Assembly: GCF_001945395.1 (NCBI RefSeq)
Contig: NZ_MSXV01000044.1
Coordinates: 138,313-202,312 of the forward strand
DNA length: 64,000 nucleotides
Reading direction: 5' to 3'
Source: Pseudomonas sp. PA15(2017)
GTDB taxonomy: Bacteria; Pseudomonadota; Gammaproteobacteria; Pseudomonadales; Pseudomonadaceae
In this document: piece by piece, positions 1 to 8,798 of the stretch
How the letters are laid out: each line of letters opens with the position of its first letter
Numbering within the stretch: position 1 is the stretch's first letter
Made by a program: the position numbers and the translations under genes
The notes under the pieces: model-generated
What the model was told of the DNA's origin: nothing
Database searches by the model: none
The model's input: only the letters and a program-made list of their open reading frames with translations

Positions 1-117
1 TACAGCGAAGGCACCACCCTGCGTGAGGCGGCCCTGTCGCTGGGGCACCTTACCGAGGAGCAGTTCGACGCCTGGGTACGCCCGGAAACCATGTTGGAGG
101 CTGGCCAACATGACTGA
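1..117 (+). CDS. fumC: Class II fumarate hydratase, C-terminal end (partial)
   Basis: Only the last 38 codons are inside the window; the 5' part lies to the left. The visible tail contains [20 protein letters not shown] followed by RPETM, which matches the C-terminal end of class II fumarases, where an EAAL.LG.L..EQFD.WVRP pattern is typical. The enzyme interconverts fumarate and malate in the TCA cycle, in the cytoplasm. The stop codon at 115-117 overlaps the start of the next gene by 8 bp, so the two are probably co-transcribed. The family assignment rests on the tail alone; a related aspartase/fumarase-superfamily member is the main alternative. Confidence 0.75.
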   Translation, partial: YSEGTTLREAALSLGHLTEEQFDAWVRPETMLEAGQHD

Positions 118-730
118 CGGCGCCAAGAGTGGCGCTACCCCACTGGAGGGAGATGGCAAGCGGATTCTGATGATCATCGGCTCGCCGAAAAGCGACAGCC
201 TCTGCCATTCCCTGGCCGAGGCCTACGCCCAGGGCGCGCGCACCGAAGGCCATGTGGTGCGGCAGATCCGTCTGGGCGAGCTGAGCTTCGATCCGGTATT
301 GCACGAAGGCTACAGCCAGAGCCAGGCCCTGGAGCCGGATCTGCTCGAAGCACAGCGGCAGATCCACTGGGCCCAGCACCTGGTGTTCGTCTACCCCGTC
401 TGGTGGGGCGGCCTGCCGGCCCAGCTCAAGGGCTTCTTCGACCGCGTGCTGCTGCCCGGCTTCGCCTTCAAGTACCGCAGCGATTCGCAGCGTTGGGACA
501 AGCTGCTCAGCGGCCGCACCGCCGACCTGCTGGTCACCCTCGACACGCCGCGCTGGTACTTTCACTGGATCTACGGCGCACCGGCCCACCGGCAGATGAA
601 GCGCACCATCTTGGGCTTCTGCGGCATCAGGACGCGCCACCTTCAGACGTTCTCGCCGGTGCGGCCCTCTTCGGAGAATCAGCGGCAGAACTGGATAAGG
701 CGCGCGGAGTTGCTAGGTAGCAGGGTTTGA
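110..730 (+). CDS. NAD(P)H dehydrogenase (quinone), flavodoxin-2 fold
   Basis: A 206-residue protein of the flavodoxin-like NAD(P)H:quinone oxidoreductase family (Flavodoxin_2), expected to be a soluble FMN or FAD enzyme making two-electron reductions of quinones. Visible family features are an N-terminal beta strand and phosphate loop ([13 protein letters not shown], from about residue 17) and the [20 protein letters not shown] block near residue 90-110 that packs around the flavin. The ATG at 110 is chosen because it keeps the first strand intact and overlaps the fumC stop; an internal ATG at 170 would remove part of the strand. The physiological substrate cannot be told from sequence. Confidence 0.85.
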   Translation: MTDGAKSGATPLEGDGKRILMIIGSPKSDSLCHSLAEAYAQGARTEGHVVRQIRLGELSFDPVLHEGYSQSQALEPDLLEAQRQIHWAQHLVFVYPVWWGGLPAQLKGFFDRVLLPGFAFKYRSDSQRWDKLLSGRTADLLVTLDTPRWYFHWIYGAPAHRQMKRTILGFCGIRTRHLQTFSPVRPSSENQRQNWIRRAELLGSRV

Positions 731-775
731 TATTTGGACTCTGCCGATCTTCTAGGCGACGTTAAAACGCTGAAG

Positions 776-1297
776 AGGTTGCTATCAGGCAGAAGCAGCC
801 GTTCGCCGATCCACTGTGGGAGCGCGCCATGCGCGCGAAAAATCGCGGGCATGGCCCGCTCCCACAGATAACCGCCGATCCATGGAGCGGATCTGGGCGC
901 TTGTCCGATGCTTCACCTGCGCGGCCTGCCTCATCTACCGCCCTGCAATCGCTGTATTGGACAAAGAGCGTCGTCCACCCTGCGGGCTGCTAGAAGGCAG
1001 AAGTGGCCGCTCACCGATCCACTGTGGGAGCGCGCCGTGCGCGCGAAAAATCGCGGGCATGGCCCGCTCCCACAGATAACCGCCGATCCATGGAGCGGAT
1101 CTGGGCGCTTGGCCGATGCTTCACCTGCGCGGCCTGCCTCATCTACCGCCCTGCAATCGCTGTATTGGACAAAGAGCGTCGTCCACCCTGCGGGCTGCTA
1201 CAAGGCAGAAGTGGCCCTTCACCGATCCACTGTGGGAGCGCGCCATGCGCGCGAAAAATCGCGGGCATGAACTGGGCGTCCCCGCCCGCTCCCACAG
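776..1297. repeat. 208-bp tandem duplication around a REP-like hairpin, in a gene-free stretch
   Basis: The 712-bp gap 731-1442 holds no gene. A unit of exactly 208 bp is repeated in tandem: the hairpin beginning CTGTGGGAGCG starts at 814, 1022 and 1230, and the spacer (for example TGTATTGGACAAAGAGCG) is nearly identical in the two complete copies. Each hairpin runs from CTGTGGGAGCG to CGCTCCCACAG (814-867, 1022-1075, 1230-1297), with inner arms GCGCGCCATGCGCGC and GCGGGCATGGCCCGC. The third copy diverges after the hairpin loop and continues to a distal end (GTGAACGGGCTCTT, about 1362-1375) that matches the terminal repeats of related elements elsewhere in the window. Open frames across the repeats have no family features and are not genes. 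Confidence 0.9.
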
Positions 1298-1442
1298 GTA
1301 CTGCGCCGATGACCGCTACCGCTACATTGCAGTCAACACGCCGAAGCCGAGCCTAAGGGTCGTGAACGGGCTCTTGGAGCGATCAGGCGGCCTCGAAGGG
1401 TTTCACCTTTACGATCCGCCCCATCTACGGAATAAATCGCTC

Positions 1443-2384
1443 CTAAGATGAACCCGCGCCGATAAACACCAGCGCCACGCTGATGGTGACGAACGACAGC
1501 ACCGTTGCCACCAGTAGCGTCGCGCTGCAGCGGTCCTCCAGGCCGAAGCGTTGGCCGAGGATCGGGAAGATGCTCATCATCGGCGAGCAGGCGAACAATA
1601 CGCCCACCGTTTTCATCACCGGGTCGACGCCCGGCACCAGCATGAACGCGCACAGTACCGCCAGCGGGTGCAGGATCAACTTGCCGCCGGAAATCCACGC
1701 GGCGTCGACCCAAACGCCGCGTGCCTTCATGCCGAACAACCCGGCACCGATCACGAACAGCGCCAGTGGCGCCGACACCCCGGCCAGCATGTCGATGGGT
1801 TTGAACAGCAGCGGCGGAATTTCGATGCCCAGCAACGAGACGCACAGGCCGATGATGATGCCGATGATCACCGGGTTCTTCAGCAGCCGCCCGAAGGTCA
1901 TACCCAGCACCTTGAGGCCGCCGCCACCCTGCTGCTTGCCCGCCTCGGCCAGCATCAGCGCCAGGGGAATCATCAGCAGGTTCTCGATCAGCATGCCCAT
2001 CGCCATGCCCAGCACTGCCGGCGAGCCGATGGCAGCGGCTACCAGCGGATAACCGACGAAACCGCTGTTGGAAACCGACATACCCATGGCGTTGATGGCC
2101 GAGCCCGACAGGTTGTCGCCACGCACCCAGCGCGACACGCCGAAGGCCAGGATAAAGGCCGCCAGGGAGCCGAACGCATAGGCGAGCAGGTAGCCGGGCA
2201 CCATGGTTTGCTGGATCGGCGAGGTGCCCAGGGTCTTGATCAGCAGCGCGGGCATGGCGAAGGTGATCACGAAGGCGCCGATGCCACGCACCTGCTCACG
2301 ATTGAGCAGGCCGCCCATGGCCGCGAGGTAGCCGAGGCCGATCAGCAGGAAGATCGGTGCGGTGATCTGGAGGATTTGCAGCAC
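1443..2384 (-). CDS. AEC family (auxin efflux carrier-type) transporter
   Basis: A 313-residue inner-membrane protein with about ten hydrophobic segments. The N-terminal segment (LQITAPIFLLIGLGYLAA) and the NREQVRGIGAFVITFAMPAL block are typical of bacterial AEC permeases such as MdcF and malonate or malate transporters. Length fits the family (about 310). Near the middle, NAMGMSVSNSGFVGYPLV resembles the conserved N.G..G.P segment of the first repeat. The substrate is not evident; a dicarboxylate or aromatic acid is possible given the nearby pcaHG genes, but this is inference. It lies 4 bp downstream of the ATPase gene on the same strand. Confidence 0.88.
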   Translation of the reverse strand: MLQILQITAPIFLLIGLGYLAAMGGLLNREQVRGIGAFVITFAMPALLIKTLGTSPIQQTMVPGYLLAYAFGSLAAFILAFGVSRWVRGDNLSGSAINAMGMSVSNSGFVGYPLVAAAIGSPAVLGMAMGMLIENLLMIPLALMLAEAGKQQGGGGLKVLGMTFGRLLKNPVIIGIIIGLCVSLLGIEIPPLLFKPIDMLAGVSAPLALFVIGAGLFGMKARGVWVDAAWISGGKLILHPLAVLCAFMLVPGVDPVMKTVGVLFACSPMMSIFPILGQRFGLEDRCSATLLVATVLSFVTISVALVFIGAGSS

Positions 2385-2388
2385 GGGA

Positions 2389-3519
2389 TCAGCATTCCTT
2401 GTCGCGGGTGGCGCGGGCCTCTAGGCCGGTGCCTTCAATCGTAGCCAATGCTCGCCTGTGCAATTGACCGAGACGGCTGCGGGTTCGTACGAAATCCTGA
2501 TGGGCGGAGCCACGGCACAGGCGTTCGAGACTGAATTCGCTGCATAACAACAGCGTGGCGCCGGCATCGTACGCGATATCCACCAGGTTGATGAACCGCT
2601 GGCAGGCATCGGTGGGTTGCGAATCCAGAGTCGGCACGCCGGTCAGGGCCAGACGCGGATAACGCTGCAGCAGCCAGAGAAAATCCGCCGTGGAGTGGGC
2701 GTTGCCGCACAGTTCAGCGAACTCCAGCCAGGCGCGACCGGGCGCCAGGGCGCGCACCGACAAGGGATGATGATTGACGGTCAGCAGCTGATCGCGCTGC
2801 GCCTGCTCATCCAGCCCCAGCCAGTTTTCCAGATAAGCTTGACCGCCCGCCGACTGCGGCCAGAGGTACTCACCCCACTGCTGAGCGTTGCCCGGCAACT
2901 CACGGTAGTCGCTGCCGGCATCCAGGCTCATCACCGTGAAACGCTTCTCGAGCATCTGGATGGCTGGGGTAAACCGCTCGCGGTACAGCGGATTGGGGCA
3001 CAGCCCGGCAGGCGAATAGTTGGAGGTCATGACCAGGCCGACGCCTTCCTCGACCAGCACGTCGAGCAAACGGCGCAGCAGCATGGCATCGCCGATGTCG
3101 TGCACATGAAATTCATCGAAGCACAGCAGGCGAATGTCTTGGGCCAGCGCGCGGATCGCCAGCACCAGCGGGTCGGGCTGGCCAGCAAAGGCCTGCATGC
3201 GCTGCTGCAGCTCCTGCAAAAAGGCATGGAAATGCACACGGCGCTTGGCGCTCAATGGCGCTGCCGTGAAGAAGGCGTCCATCACGAAGCTCTTGCCGCG
3301 CCCCACGCCACCCCACAGGTAGACGCCGGCAACCGGCTTGCGCAACCAGCCACGCCGCCCGGTGCACCAGCTTTGCAGCCACTGCCCCAGGGTGTCGATC
3401 GCGCGCTGCTGCTCGGTATCGGCGTGGAAACCGCGGGCCTCGAGGGCCGCGGTGAAACCTTGGTGGATGCGCGCGTCGATCCGCTCGGCGGGCGCATCCA
3501 GGTCGCTGTCAGAAATCAA
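2389..3519 (-). CDS. AFG1/ZapE-type P-loop ATPase
   Basis: An AFG1-like ATPase of the ZapE family (about 376 residues), related to the factor that destabilises FtsZ rings in E. coli and to the mitochondrial protein-quality factor AFG1. Walker A is GGVGRGKSF and Walker B is LLCFDEFHVHD, with the family's MTSNYSP and NPLYRERF blocks. The N-terminal segment differs from the zapE I remember from P. aeruginosa, so this may be a second paralogue; no symbol is given. No ATG is available near the N-terminus. The TTG at 3519 overlaps the pcaG stop by 11 bp; a further TTG at 3582 would overlap pcaG by 74 bp and is less likely. It is probably transcribed with pcaHG. Confidence 0.8.
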   Translation of the reverse strand: MISDSDLDAPAERIDARIHQGFTAALEARGFHADTEQQRAIDTLGQWLQSWCTGRRGWLRKPVAGVYLWGGVGRGKSFVMDAFFTAAPLSAKRRVHFHAFLQELQQRMQAFAGQPDPLVLAIRALAQDIRLLCFDEFHVHDIGDAMLLRRLLDVLVEEGVGLVMTSNYSPAGLCPNPLYRERFTPAIQMLEKRFTVMSLDAGSDYRELPGNAQQWGEYLWPQSAGGQAYLENWLGLDEQAQRDQLLTVNHHPLSVRALAPGRAWLEFAELCGNAHSTADFLWLLQRYPRLALTGVPTLDSQPTDACQRFINLVDIAYDAGATLLLCSEFSLERLCRGSAHQDFVRTRSRLGQLHRRALATIEGTGLEARATRDKEC

Positions 3520-4117
3520 AAAACACCGTTTCGCCGTCCCCCTGAATGCGAATATCAAATCGGTAGGCCGGCTTGCCGTCAACCTCGCAGCGCCTGGCGA
3601 TCAGGGTCTCGCGGCGCGAAGGCTGCTCGATCAGGTTGAGTACCGGGTCCTTGCCGTTGGCCTCGGCCTCATCCTCGAAATACAGGCGTGTGTGCAGATG
3701 GATATTGATGCCACGGGCGAACAGCGCGACGTTGATGTGTGGCGCCATCGGCAAACCGGCGGCGTTATCGACCACGCCGGGCTTGATCGTCTGCACCGTC
3801 CACTCGCTGCCGGCATCGAAGGTGGTTGCGGTACGGCCAAAGCCGTTGAAGGGCTTGTCCGGGTCGTAGTCGGCGTCATAGCGGCCCTGGTGGTCGGCCT
3901 GCCAGAGTTCCAGGAAGGCGTCGCGCACCAGATGGCCGTTACCGTCGTAGACGTGGCCGATCAGGGTGATGTGCTCACCCGAAGCGCCGGGCTTGGCCAT
4001 CTGGTTCCAGATTTCCTGGTCACGGGTCGGGTTGCCGGCAGCGGCCAGGGCCAGGCCGATGTGCACGTAGGGGCCGGCGGTTTGCGAAGCGGTTTCGGGC
4101 AAGAGTTCGACAGGCAT
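3509..4117 (-). CDS. pcaG: Protocatechuate 3,4-dioxygenase alpha subunit
   Basis: A 202-residue alpha subunit of the intradiol ring-cleavage dioxygenase that converts protocatechuate to 3-carboxy-cis,cis-muconate, the entry to the beta-ketoadipate pathway. Family features are TAGPYVHIGLA at the N-terminus, the LELWQADHQGRY block and the PHINVALFARGINIHLHTR segment that corresponds to the His-ligand region of the beta subunit. In this enzyme type the alpha chain does not carry the catalytic iron. It follows pcaH by 10 bp, and its stop overlaps the start of the downstream ATPase gene. Soluble cytoplasmic heteromultimer with PcaH. Confidence 0.95.
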   Translation of the reverse strand: MPVELLPETASQTAGPYVHIGLALAAAGNPTRDQEIWNQMAKPGASGEHITLIGHVYDGNGHLVRDAFLELWQADHQGRYDADYDPDKPFNGFGRTATTFDAGSEWTVQTIKPGVVDNAAGLPMAPHINVALFARGINIHLHTRLYFEDEAEANGKDPVLNLIEQPSRRETLIARRCEVDGKPAYRFDIRIQGDGETVFFDF

Positions 4118-4127
4118 GGCGGGCTCC

Positions 4128-4841
4128 TCAGCAATTCTCGAAGTGGGTCTTGCGCTGGCCGCGCAGCACGATGTCGAAGCGATAGGCCAGGCAGTCCATG
4201 GGGTTGGCCATGCCCATGTCGAGCTTGGCGATCAGCGTCTGTACCGCGTCCGGGTTGGCGATCGACTTGACGATCGGGCACAGCGGAATCAGCGGGTCCC
4301 CTTCGAAATACAGCTGGGTGATCAGTTTGGTGGCGATCGACGGGCCACTGATGGAGAAGTGAATGTGCGCCGGGCGCCAGTCGTTGGGGCCGTTGCGCCA
4401 CGGATAAGGGCCTGGCTTGACGGTGCGGAAGCTGTAGTTGCCGTCGCTGTCGGTCAGCGCGCGGCCCACACCGCCGAAGTTGGGGTCCAGCGGCGCCAGG
4501 TAGCGGTCGTTCTTGTGGCGGTAGCGACCGCCGGCATTGGCCTGCCACATTTCCACGAAGGTATGGGGAATCGGCTTGCCGTACTGATCCATCACCCGAC
4601 CGCACACCAGGATGCGCTCACCGATGGGCAGGCCACCCTTGTTGAAATTGAGCAGCAGGTCGTTGTCGTGCTTGCCCATCTTCAAGTGGCTGAAATCCGG
4701 CCCAGTGGTTTCCGATATCGATTGCGGGATGCTCACCAGCGCCTGGCGCGGCGAACGGGCGATGGAAGTCTTGTAATCGGGGGTGAAGGCTTTGGGGTGC
4801 CAGTTGCGATCACGGATGATGAAACGGCTGTCCTCGGACAT
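4128..4841 (-). CDS. pcaH: Protocatechuate 3,4-dioxygenase beta subunit
   Basis: A 237-residue beta subunit that binds the non-haem Fe(III) of protocatechuate 3,4-dioxygenase. The iron-ligand regions are visible: the tyrosine-containing [14 protein letters not shown] block, then a second tyrosine ([13 protein letters not shown]) and the paired histidines of RPAHIHFSI. The N-terminal [18 protein letters not shown] is the usual PcaH start, and a GAGCGTCCC-type leader precedes the ATG. First gene of the pcaHG pair. A PcaQ-type operator lies 130-145 bp upstream, and a PcaQ-like regulator is encoded 4 kb away, so LysR-type activation by a pathway intermediate is likely. Confidence 0.95.
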   Translation of the reverse strand: MSEDSRFIIRDRNWHPKAFTPDYKTSIARSPRQALVSIPQSISETTGPDFSHLKMGKHDNDLLLNFNKGGLPIGERILVCGRVMDQYGKPIPHTFVEMWQANAGGRYRHKNDRYLAPLDPNFGGVGRALTDSDGNYSFRTVKPGPYPWRNGPNDWRPAHIHFSISGPSIATKLITQLYFEGDPLIPLCPIVKSIANPDAVQTLIAKLDMGMANPMDCLAYRFDIVLRGQRKTHFENC

Positions 4842-4970
4842 GGGACGCTCCTGTTTATTTAAATTATGGAGTCGCCGGTCATACGGCCGCTGGGGGCGCC
4901 GATGCAGGCTCTGCGGGCCATGATCAGATGAAGGAGGGCGAGGCGCCTAATGAAAAAAAACCGTCGATAG

Positions 4971-4986
4971 ATAATCAAAAGGTTAT
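4971..4986 (-). promoter_or_regulatory. Putative PcaQ (LysR-type) operator upstream of pcaHG
   Basis: Read in the direction of pcaHG the site is ATAACC-TTTT-GATTAT, a dyad matching the ATAACC-N4-GGTTAA-type motif I recall for PcaQ from Sinorhizobium. It sits inside a longer imperfect inverted repeat (4961-4999, arms CCGTCGATAGATAAT and TTATGTATCGCCGACGG). The rest of the gap 4842-5317 contains no gene or repeat that I recognise. Binding is inferred from motif and position only. Confidence 0.6.
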
Positions 4987-5317
4987 GTATCGCCGACGGC
5001 AATGGTGACGAGCGCATAACGGCCAAACGTGGCTCTGCCATCCGCGTAGCCCTGCGCATGCCAGCAGAAGAACTGTCACTCAGACTGGCCCACCGAGCCT
5101 GGTGTCGAGGCGCCACGCAAAGGATTTCCGGTTCATGCCCACGCCTTTCCCGATCCGGACGCGTACATGTCAATAGCGCATGAAGCGCTGGTTGCGGCGC
5201 CCCTCTCACGCCCCGCAGCAGGCCGCCGTAACGAGTGGGCCAAGGCCGGACGTGCACCTGATGGCTAAGTCCTCTGAGTACAGCAGCAGGCGGCTGCTCA
5301 GCCTGGCCATTCGCCCA

Positions 5318-6811
5318 CTACGGTGGGCCCGGCGAGGCCCTGTCGTCCACCAGCACATAGCAGTTCTTGCCCGCCTGCTTGGCACGATACATCGCCTCGT
5401 CTGCCTCTTTGAGCAACGCCGAGCAATCGGTATCGTGTTCGCCGCGGTACAACATGGCGCCAATACTCGCCCGTACCTCTACGGTGCCGCTGGCCAGTTC
5501 GAGCGGAGCGGCAATTGCCTGCACCACGCGCGCGAGCACGGCCTCACATTGGGCGCGGCTGGCGACCCGACTCATGACCAGAACGTACTCGTCGCCACCC
5601 AACCTGGCCACCAGGTCAGAGACCCTGACCTCCTGCTTCAAGCGCCGCGCGACGTTTATCAGGACCTGATCGCCCTCGGCATGGCCGAGCTGGTCATTGA
5701 TGGCCTTGAAACCGTCCAGATCCAGCAGAGCGACTGCCAGGCAGGAGCGCTCGCGACGCGTCAGGGCGAGGGCCTGCTCGAGCTGGGCCAGCATGAAACG
5801 TCGGTTGGCCAGGCCGGTCAGCGGGTCGATAAATGCTTGAGCCTGCAGTTCGCGCCGGTTCTTCCTCAGCCTCAACAACGTGTAGATCAGCCACGCGGGC
5901 ATCACACTGCCAACGAGCACCAGCACGATATCGAAAACACTGCGCGCCGAGCCCTGCGGCGCCGCCAACGGCGCCACGCAAAGTTGCCAGGTCGTGGAGC
6001 GGACATGTACATCGCGGCATTGCGGGGCACTCAGTGGAGCCGCCGACCGTTGTATGACCCGCCGCTCTCCGGTTACAGGGTCAATGCCAGTGAGCGCATA
6101 GGCATAACCTTGCGCTTCGATAGCCGGCAGGTTGGCGTTCTCGAGCGCTTCAGGCAATACCAGCGTAACAACGGTGTAGCCCCAGAACCTGGGTTGCCCG
6201 CCAGGGTCATCGAGAAACACCGGCAGCATGCCGATAGCCCCCAATGGTCCCTGGACGAGATTGAAAGGTCCCATGAAGGTGATGTCCAGGGCATTTGGGT
6301 CCAGGCTAGCGATCACCGCGCTCCGGTCCTGCATCTTGAACAGGTCGTGATCCCTGGCCAACAGGTTGTTGTCCAAGGGCTTTATTTGCCGAATCACCCC
6401 CTCCGGGGCCAGGGACACGGCATAGGCGCCCTTGTAGAGCGGCAATAGAAAGCTGGCCAGGCTGGAAAACTCGGGGACCTCTCCCTTGCCCTGGTAGACC
6501 ATCACCGCCAGCGAACGGGTGGCGATGAGCGAGCCCTCCATTACTTTCTCCACTGCCACCGAGAAAATACCCGCCGTCTCCCTGGCGCGTGTCGCCTCGA
6601 GTTGCAGATCGTCCGCCTCGAAACGCTGCAGGATCAAAAGCCCCAGCATGAAGAAACTACAGAAGGCCAGCGAAGGCAGTCCCCAGACAATCCAGCGTCC
6701 TGATTCATCGATGCGTGCCAAAGCGTTAATACCCGACGTGCGTCCAAGCCATTTTTTCAAACCGCGCGTCAAGCGCAGCGCTGCCAGCGCCGAGATTACA
6801 CCAATGGGCAA
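5318..6811 (-). CDS. Membrane diguanylate cyclase with CHASE-type periplasmic sensor
   Basis: A 497-residue signalling protein making cyclic di-GMP. A first membrane helix lies near residues 42-64 (WIVWGLPSLAFCSFFMLGLL), followed by a periplasmic CHASE-like region and a second helix near 298-318. The C-terminal GGDEF domain starts at DPLTGLANRR; the active-site motif is GGDEY (about 405-409) with Y in place of F, and a product-inhibition I-site RVSD lies five residues before it, so it should be active and feedback-inhibited. No EAL domain. The only upstream start is TTG at 6811, directly next to a truncated gene, so the true 5' end may have been rearranged. The signal sensed is unknown. Confidence 0.88.
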   Translation of the reverse strand: MPIGVISALAALRLTRGLKKWLGRTSGINALARIDESGRWIVWGLPSLAFCSFFMLGLLILQRFEADDLQLEATRARETAGIFSVAVEKVMEGSLIATRSLAVMVYQGKGEVPEFSSLASFLLPLYKGAYAVSLAPEGVIRQIKPLDNNLLARDHDLFKMQDRSAVIASLDPNALDITFMGPFNLVQGPLGAIGMLPVFLDDPGGQPRFWGYTVVTLVLPEALENANLPAIEAQGYAYALTGIDPVTGERRVIQRSAAPLSAPQCRDVHVRSTTWQLCVAPLAAPQGSARSVFDIVLVLVGSVMPAWLIYTLLRLRKNRRELQAQAFIDPLTGLANRRFMLAQLEQALALTRRERSCLAVALLDLDGFKAINDQLGHAEGDQVLINVARRLKQEVRVSDLVARLGGDEYVLVMSRVASRAQCEAVLARVVQAIAAPLELASGTVEVRASIGAMLYRGEHDTDCSALLKEADEAMYRAKQAGKNCYVLVDDRASPGPP

Positions 6812-6830
6812 TCAGCAATAACCGCAGCGG

Positions 6831-7026
6831 CAGCGACGTTCGCCGTATCTGCTCGGCGCCAGCGAACGCGCCATTCAGCTACGCCGCGACCTGCCACAGG
6901 TATCGCAACGGATGCCAACCCTGGAGTTGCGCGCTGGAACAGGCCGGCCGGATCCGGCGCACCGTCTTCCCGGAGATTTCTCCGCGAGTGGAGTACTGCC
7001 TCGATAAACAGGGCGAGCGGCCGTGA
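6831..7026 (+). pseudogene. Remnant of an HxlR-family transcriptional regulator
   Basis: Read on the plus strand, codons from 6831 give PYLLGASERAIQLRRDLPQ then VSQRMPTLELR. After a frameshift near 6930 the reading continues as LEQAGRIRRTVFPEISPRVE to a TGA at 7024-7026. Together this follows the HxlR winged-helix pattern (FNELRR.LPG.SQRML...LRELE..GL..R.V..E.PPRVEY.L). The N-terminus is missing and one frameshift separates the halves, so the gene is broken. The gap 6812-7151 holds nothing else recognisable. Confidence 0.7.
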
Positions 7027-7151
7027 CCGATGGTCGAGGTGGTCAAGACTCTTGGCTCGTAATTGAAGAGCAGGCCAATGCCTGGAGAGAAGGTTGCCAA
7101 CCAGAGATGGGTTGACGCAGTGCTCGCTCTCGCGAGCACTGCAGCCACTCG

Positions 7152-7949
7152 TCAGTTCTGCACGCTCTGCACCGAGCCACCATCGACCCGCAGGTTACTG
7201 CCGTTGATGAACGAGGCACGCTCCGACACCAGCAGCGCAATAGCCGCTGCCACTTCCTCGGGCTGGCCACGACGCTTCTGGACGATCCCAGGACGTTCTT
7301 CCTTCAGGAAGCTCTGCACCGCTTCCTCGAAGCTCACACCCATTTCTTTGGCACGTTTTTCCATCATGCCGTCGGTCATGCCGGTTTCGATGAACGCGGG
7401 CGATACCGTGTTGCACAGCACACCGTGGGCCGCCTCCTTGTAGGACAGGTTTTTGATGAAAGCAGCCAGCGCGGCTTTGGCCACGTTGTAGACCGCCTCG
7501 TCCCAATACGGCTGTACGGCGTTTTCCGAGGTGATGCACACCAGCCGGCCCCAACCACGCTTGCGCATGGCTGGCACCGCAGCCCGGGCGATACGCACGG
7601 CGGTGAAGAAGTCGGTGTCCCAGGCCTCCTGGTAGTCGGCGTCCGAGAGCACCAGCGGGTCGCCCTTGGCGCCGGTAACGCCGGCGGTATGCACGACGAT
7701 ATCCACCTTGCCGAAGCGCGCTTCGGCCTGGCGGACGAGATCATCGACCTCGGCTTGCCGGGTCATGTCCGCGGCGATCAGCAACGGGGCGCCGGCGAGA
7801 TCCGCCGCGGCCTGCTGCAATGCATCCTGCTCGCGGTCGGTCAGCACCAGCTGCACGCCCTCCTCTGCCAGCAAGCGGGCGGTCGCCAGACCGATACCAC
7901 CCGCCGCGCCGCTAATCAGTGCCACACGGTCTTTCAAGCCCAAGTCCAT
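7152..7949 (-). CDS. SDR family NAD(P)-dependent oxidoreductase
   Basis: A 265-residue classical short-chain dehydrogenase/reductase. Cofactor-binding loop SGAAGGIG lies at residues 13-20, the NNAG-position motif is HTAG, catalytic Ser is in CITSE, and the Tyr/Lys pair is YNVAK. The C-terminal GSNLRVDGGS is the usual SDR ending. The start is taken at the ATG at 7949, which overlaps the upstream hydrolase stop as TGATG; this indicates translational coupling. The order pcaQ, hydrolase, SDR on one strand suggests a small operon. The substrate is unknown; an alcohol-to-ketone step paired with hydrolysis of an ester or lactone is possible. Confidence 0.88.
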   Translation of the reverse strand: MDLGLKDRVALISGAAGGIGLATARLLAEEGVQLVLTDREQDALQQAAADLAGAPLLIAADMTRQAEVDDLVRQAEARFGKVDIVVHTAGVTGAKGDPLVLSDADYQEAWDTDFFTAVRIARAAVPAMRKRGWGRLVCITSENAVQPYWDEAVYNVAKAALAAFIKNLSYKEAAHGVLCNTVSPAFIETGMTDGMMEKRAKEMGVSFEEAVQSFLKEERPGIVQKRRGQPEEVAAAIALLVSERASFINGSNLRVDGGSVQSVQN

Positions 7950-8725
7950 CAACGTTCTCCTTCAGCGATACGAGTCGCGATCAAATGAGCGAATGCGAGC
8001 ATCTGCTCGGCCAGTGCACGGGGTGTCTGCAGGGGCATCAGGTGCCCGGCGCCGGGTAGCGTCAGCACGGCGCTGAGGGGAAAGTGCGCCAGGGTGGTAC
8101 GGCTCTGCTCCTCGGCATCCGGCACCTGGCGGTCGTCGGCGCCGCAGATCAGCAGCGCCGGGTAAGGCAGGCTGCCGATTCGATCCTGCCAGTCTTCGCG
8201 GCTACCGTGGTCGACCCAGGCGCGCCAGGCCTCGAGGTTCACGCTCTGGGCGTCGGCAATGGCGACCTCACGCAGGTCATCCGGCAAGCGGTGGAAACTG
8301 GACTCATCGACGAAGACCTCGGCCTGCTCTCGCGAAGCGTCGTAGGCGCGCTGGCGGTCGCGATCGGCGTCGCTCATCGGCTGCGGGCCCGGCGGCGAAG
8401 GCGCCACCAGCACCAGGCCGCGAAGATAAGATGGTTGCCGCGATGCCAGGACCGCCGCGACCTTGCCGGTCATCGAATGGCCGACAAGGATGCAGCGCTC
8501 AAGCCCCAGCTCGCGAATGCTCTGGTCGACCTGATCGGCCATCTCGCTGACCCTGTACCCCGACACCGCACTGGCGTCACCGAAACCCGGCGTATCGAGC
8601 GCCACGCAGCGGTGCTCGCGATCAAGGTAGGGAATGGTCGGCCCCCAGGTTCGGTGCGAGCCGCCGAGAAAATGCATCAGCACGAAAGTGATCGGGCCTT
8701 GGCCCTGTTGGCTGTGTGGGAGCAT
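7949..8725 (-). CDS. Alpha/beta-fold hydrolase
   Basis: A 258-residue alpha/beta hydrolase. The nucleophile elbow is GHSMTG, the acid residue is probably in ICGADDRQVP, and the catalytic histidine is in GAGHLMP. The oxyanion-hole region near the N-terminus reads HFLGGSHRTWG. It lies 73 bp downstream of pcaQ and overlaps the SDR gene. It does not resemble the PcaD enol-lactone hydrolase strongly enough to be named so. An esterase, lactonase or C-C hydrolase role cannot be separated by sequence alone. Confidence 0.87.
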   Translation of the reverse strand: MLPHSQQGQGPITFVLMHFLGGSHRTWGPTIPYLDREHRCVALDTPGFGDASAVSGYRVSEMADQVDQSIRELGLERCILVGHSMTGKVAAVLASRQPSYLRGLVLVAPSPPGPQPMSDADRDRQRAYDASREQAEVFVDESSFHRLPDDLREVAIADAQSVNLEAWRAWVDHGSREDWQDRIGSLPYPALLICGADDRQVPDAEEQSRTTLAHFPLSAVLTLPGAGHLMPLQTPRALAEQMLAFAHLIATRIAEGER

Positions 8726-8798
8726 GGAACGCCTGCCTCATGGGTGTTCAGAGTGGAAAGCGAGGCGACGCTGGGAGTTCAGATAATCGCTGGGGCGC

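Noticed and set aside
776-1297. CRISPR array
   Set aside because: Only two and a half long, nearly identical 208-bp units with palindromic cores; no short repeats with variable spacers and no cas genes.
816-1451. Overlapping open frames with repeated peptide sequence
   Set aside because: They are translations of the 208-bp tandem repeat and hairpins; no ribosome sites or domains.
4859-5257. Small gene in the pcaH upstream gap (minus strand, 132 codons)
   Set aside because: No family features, no ribosome site, and it runs through the PcaQ operator region.
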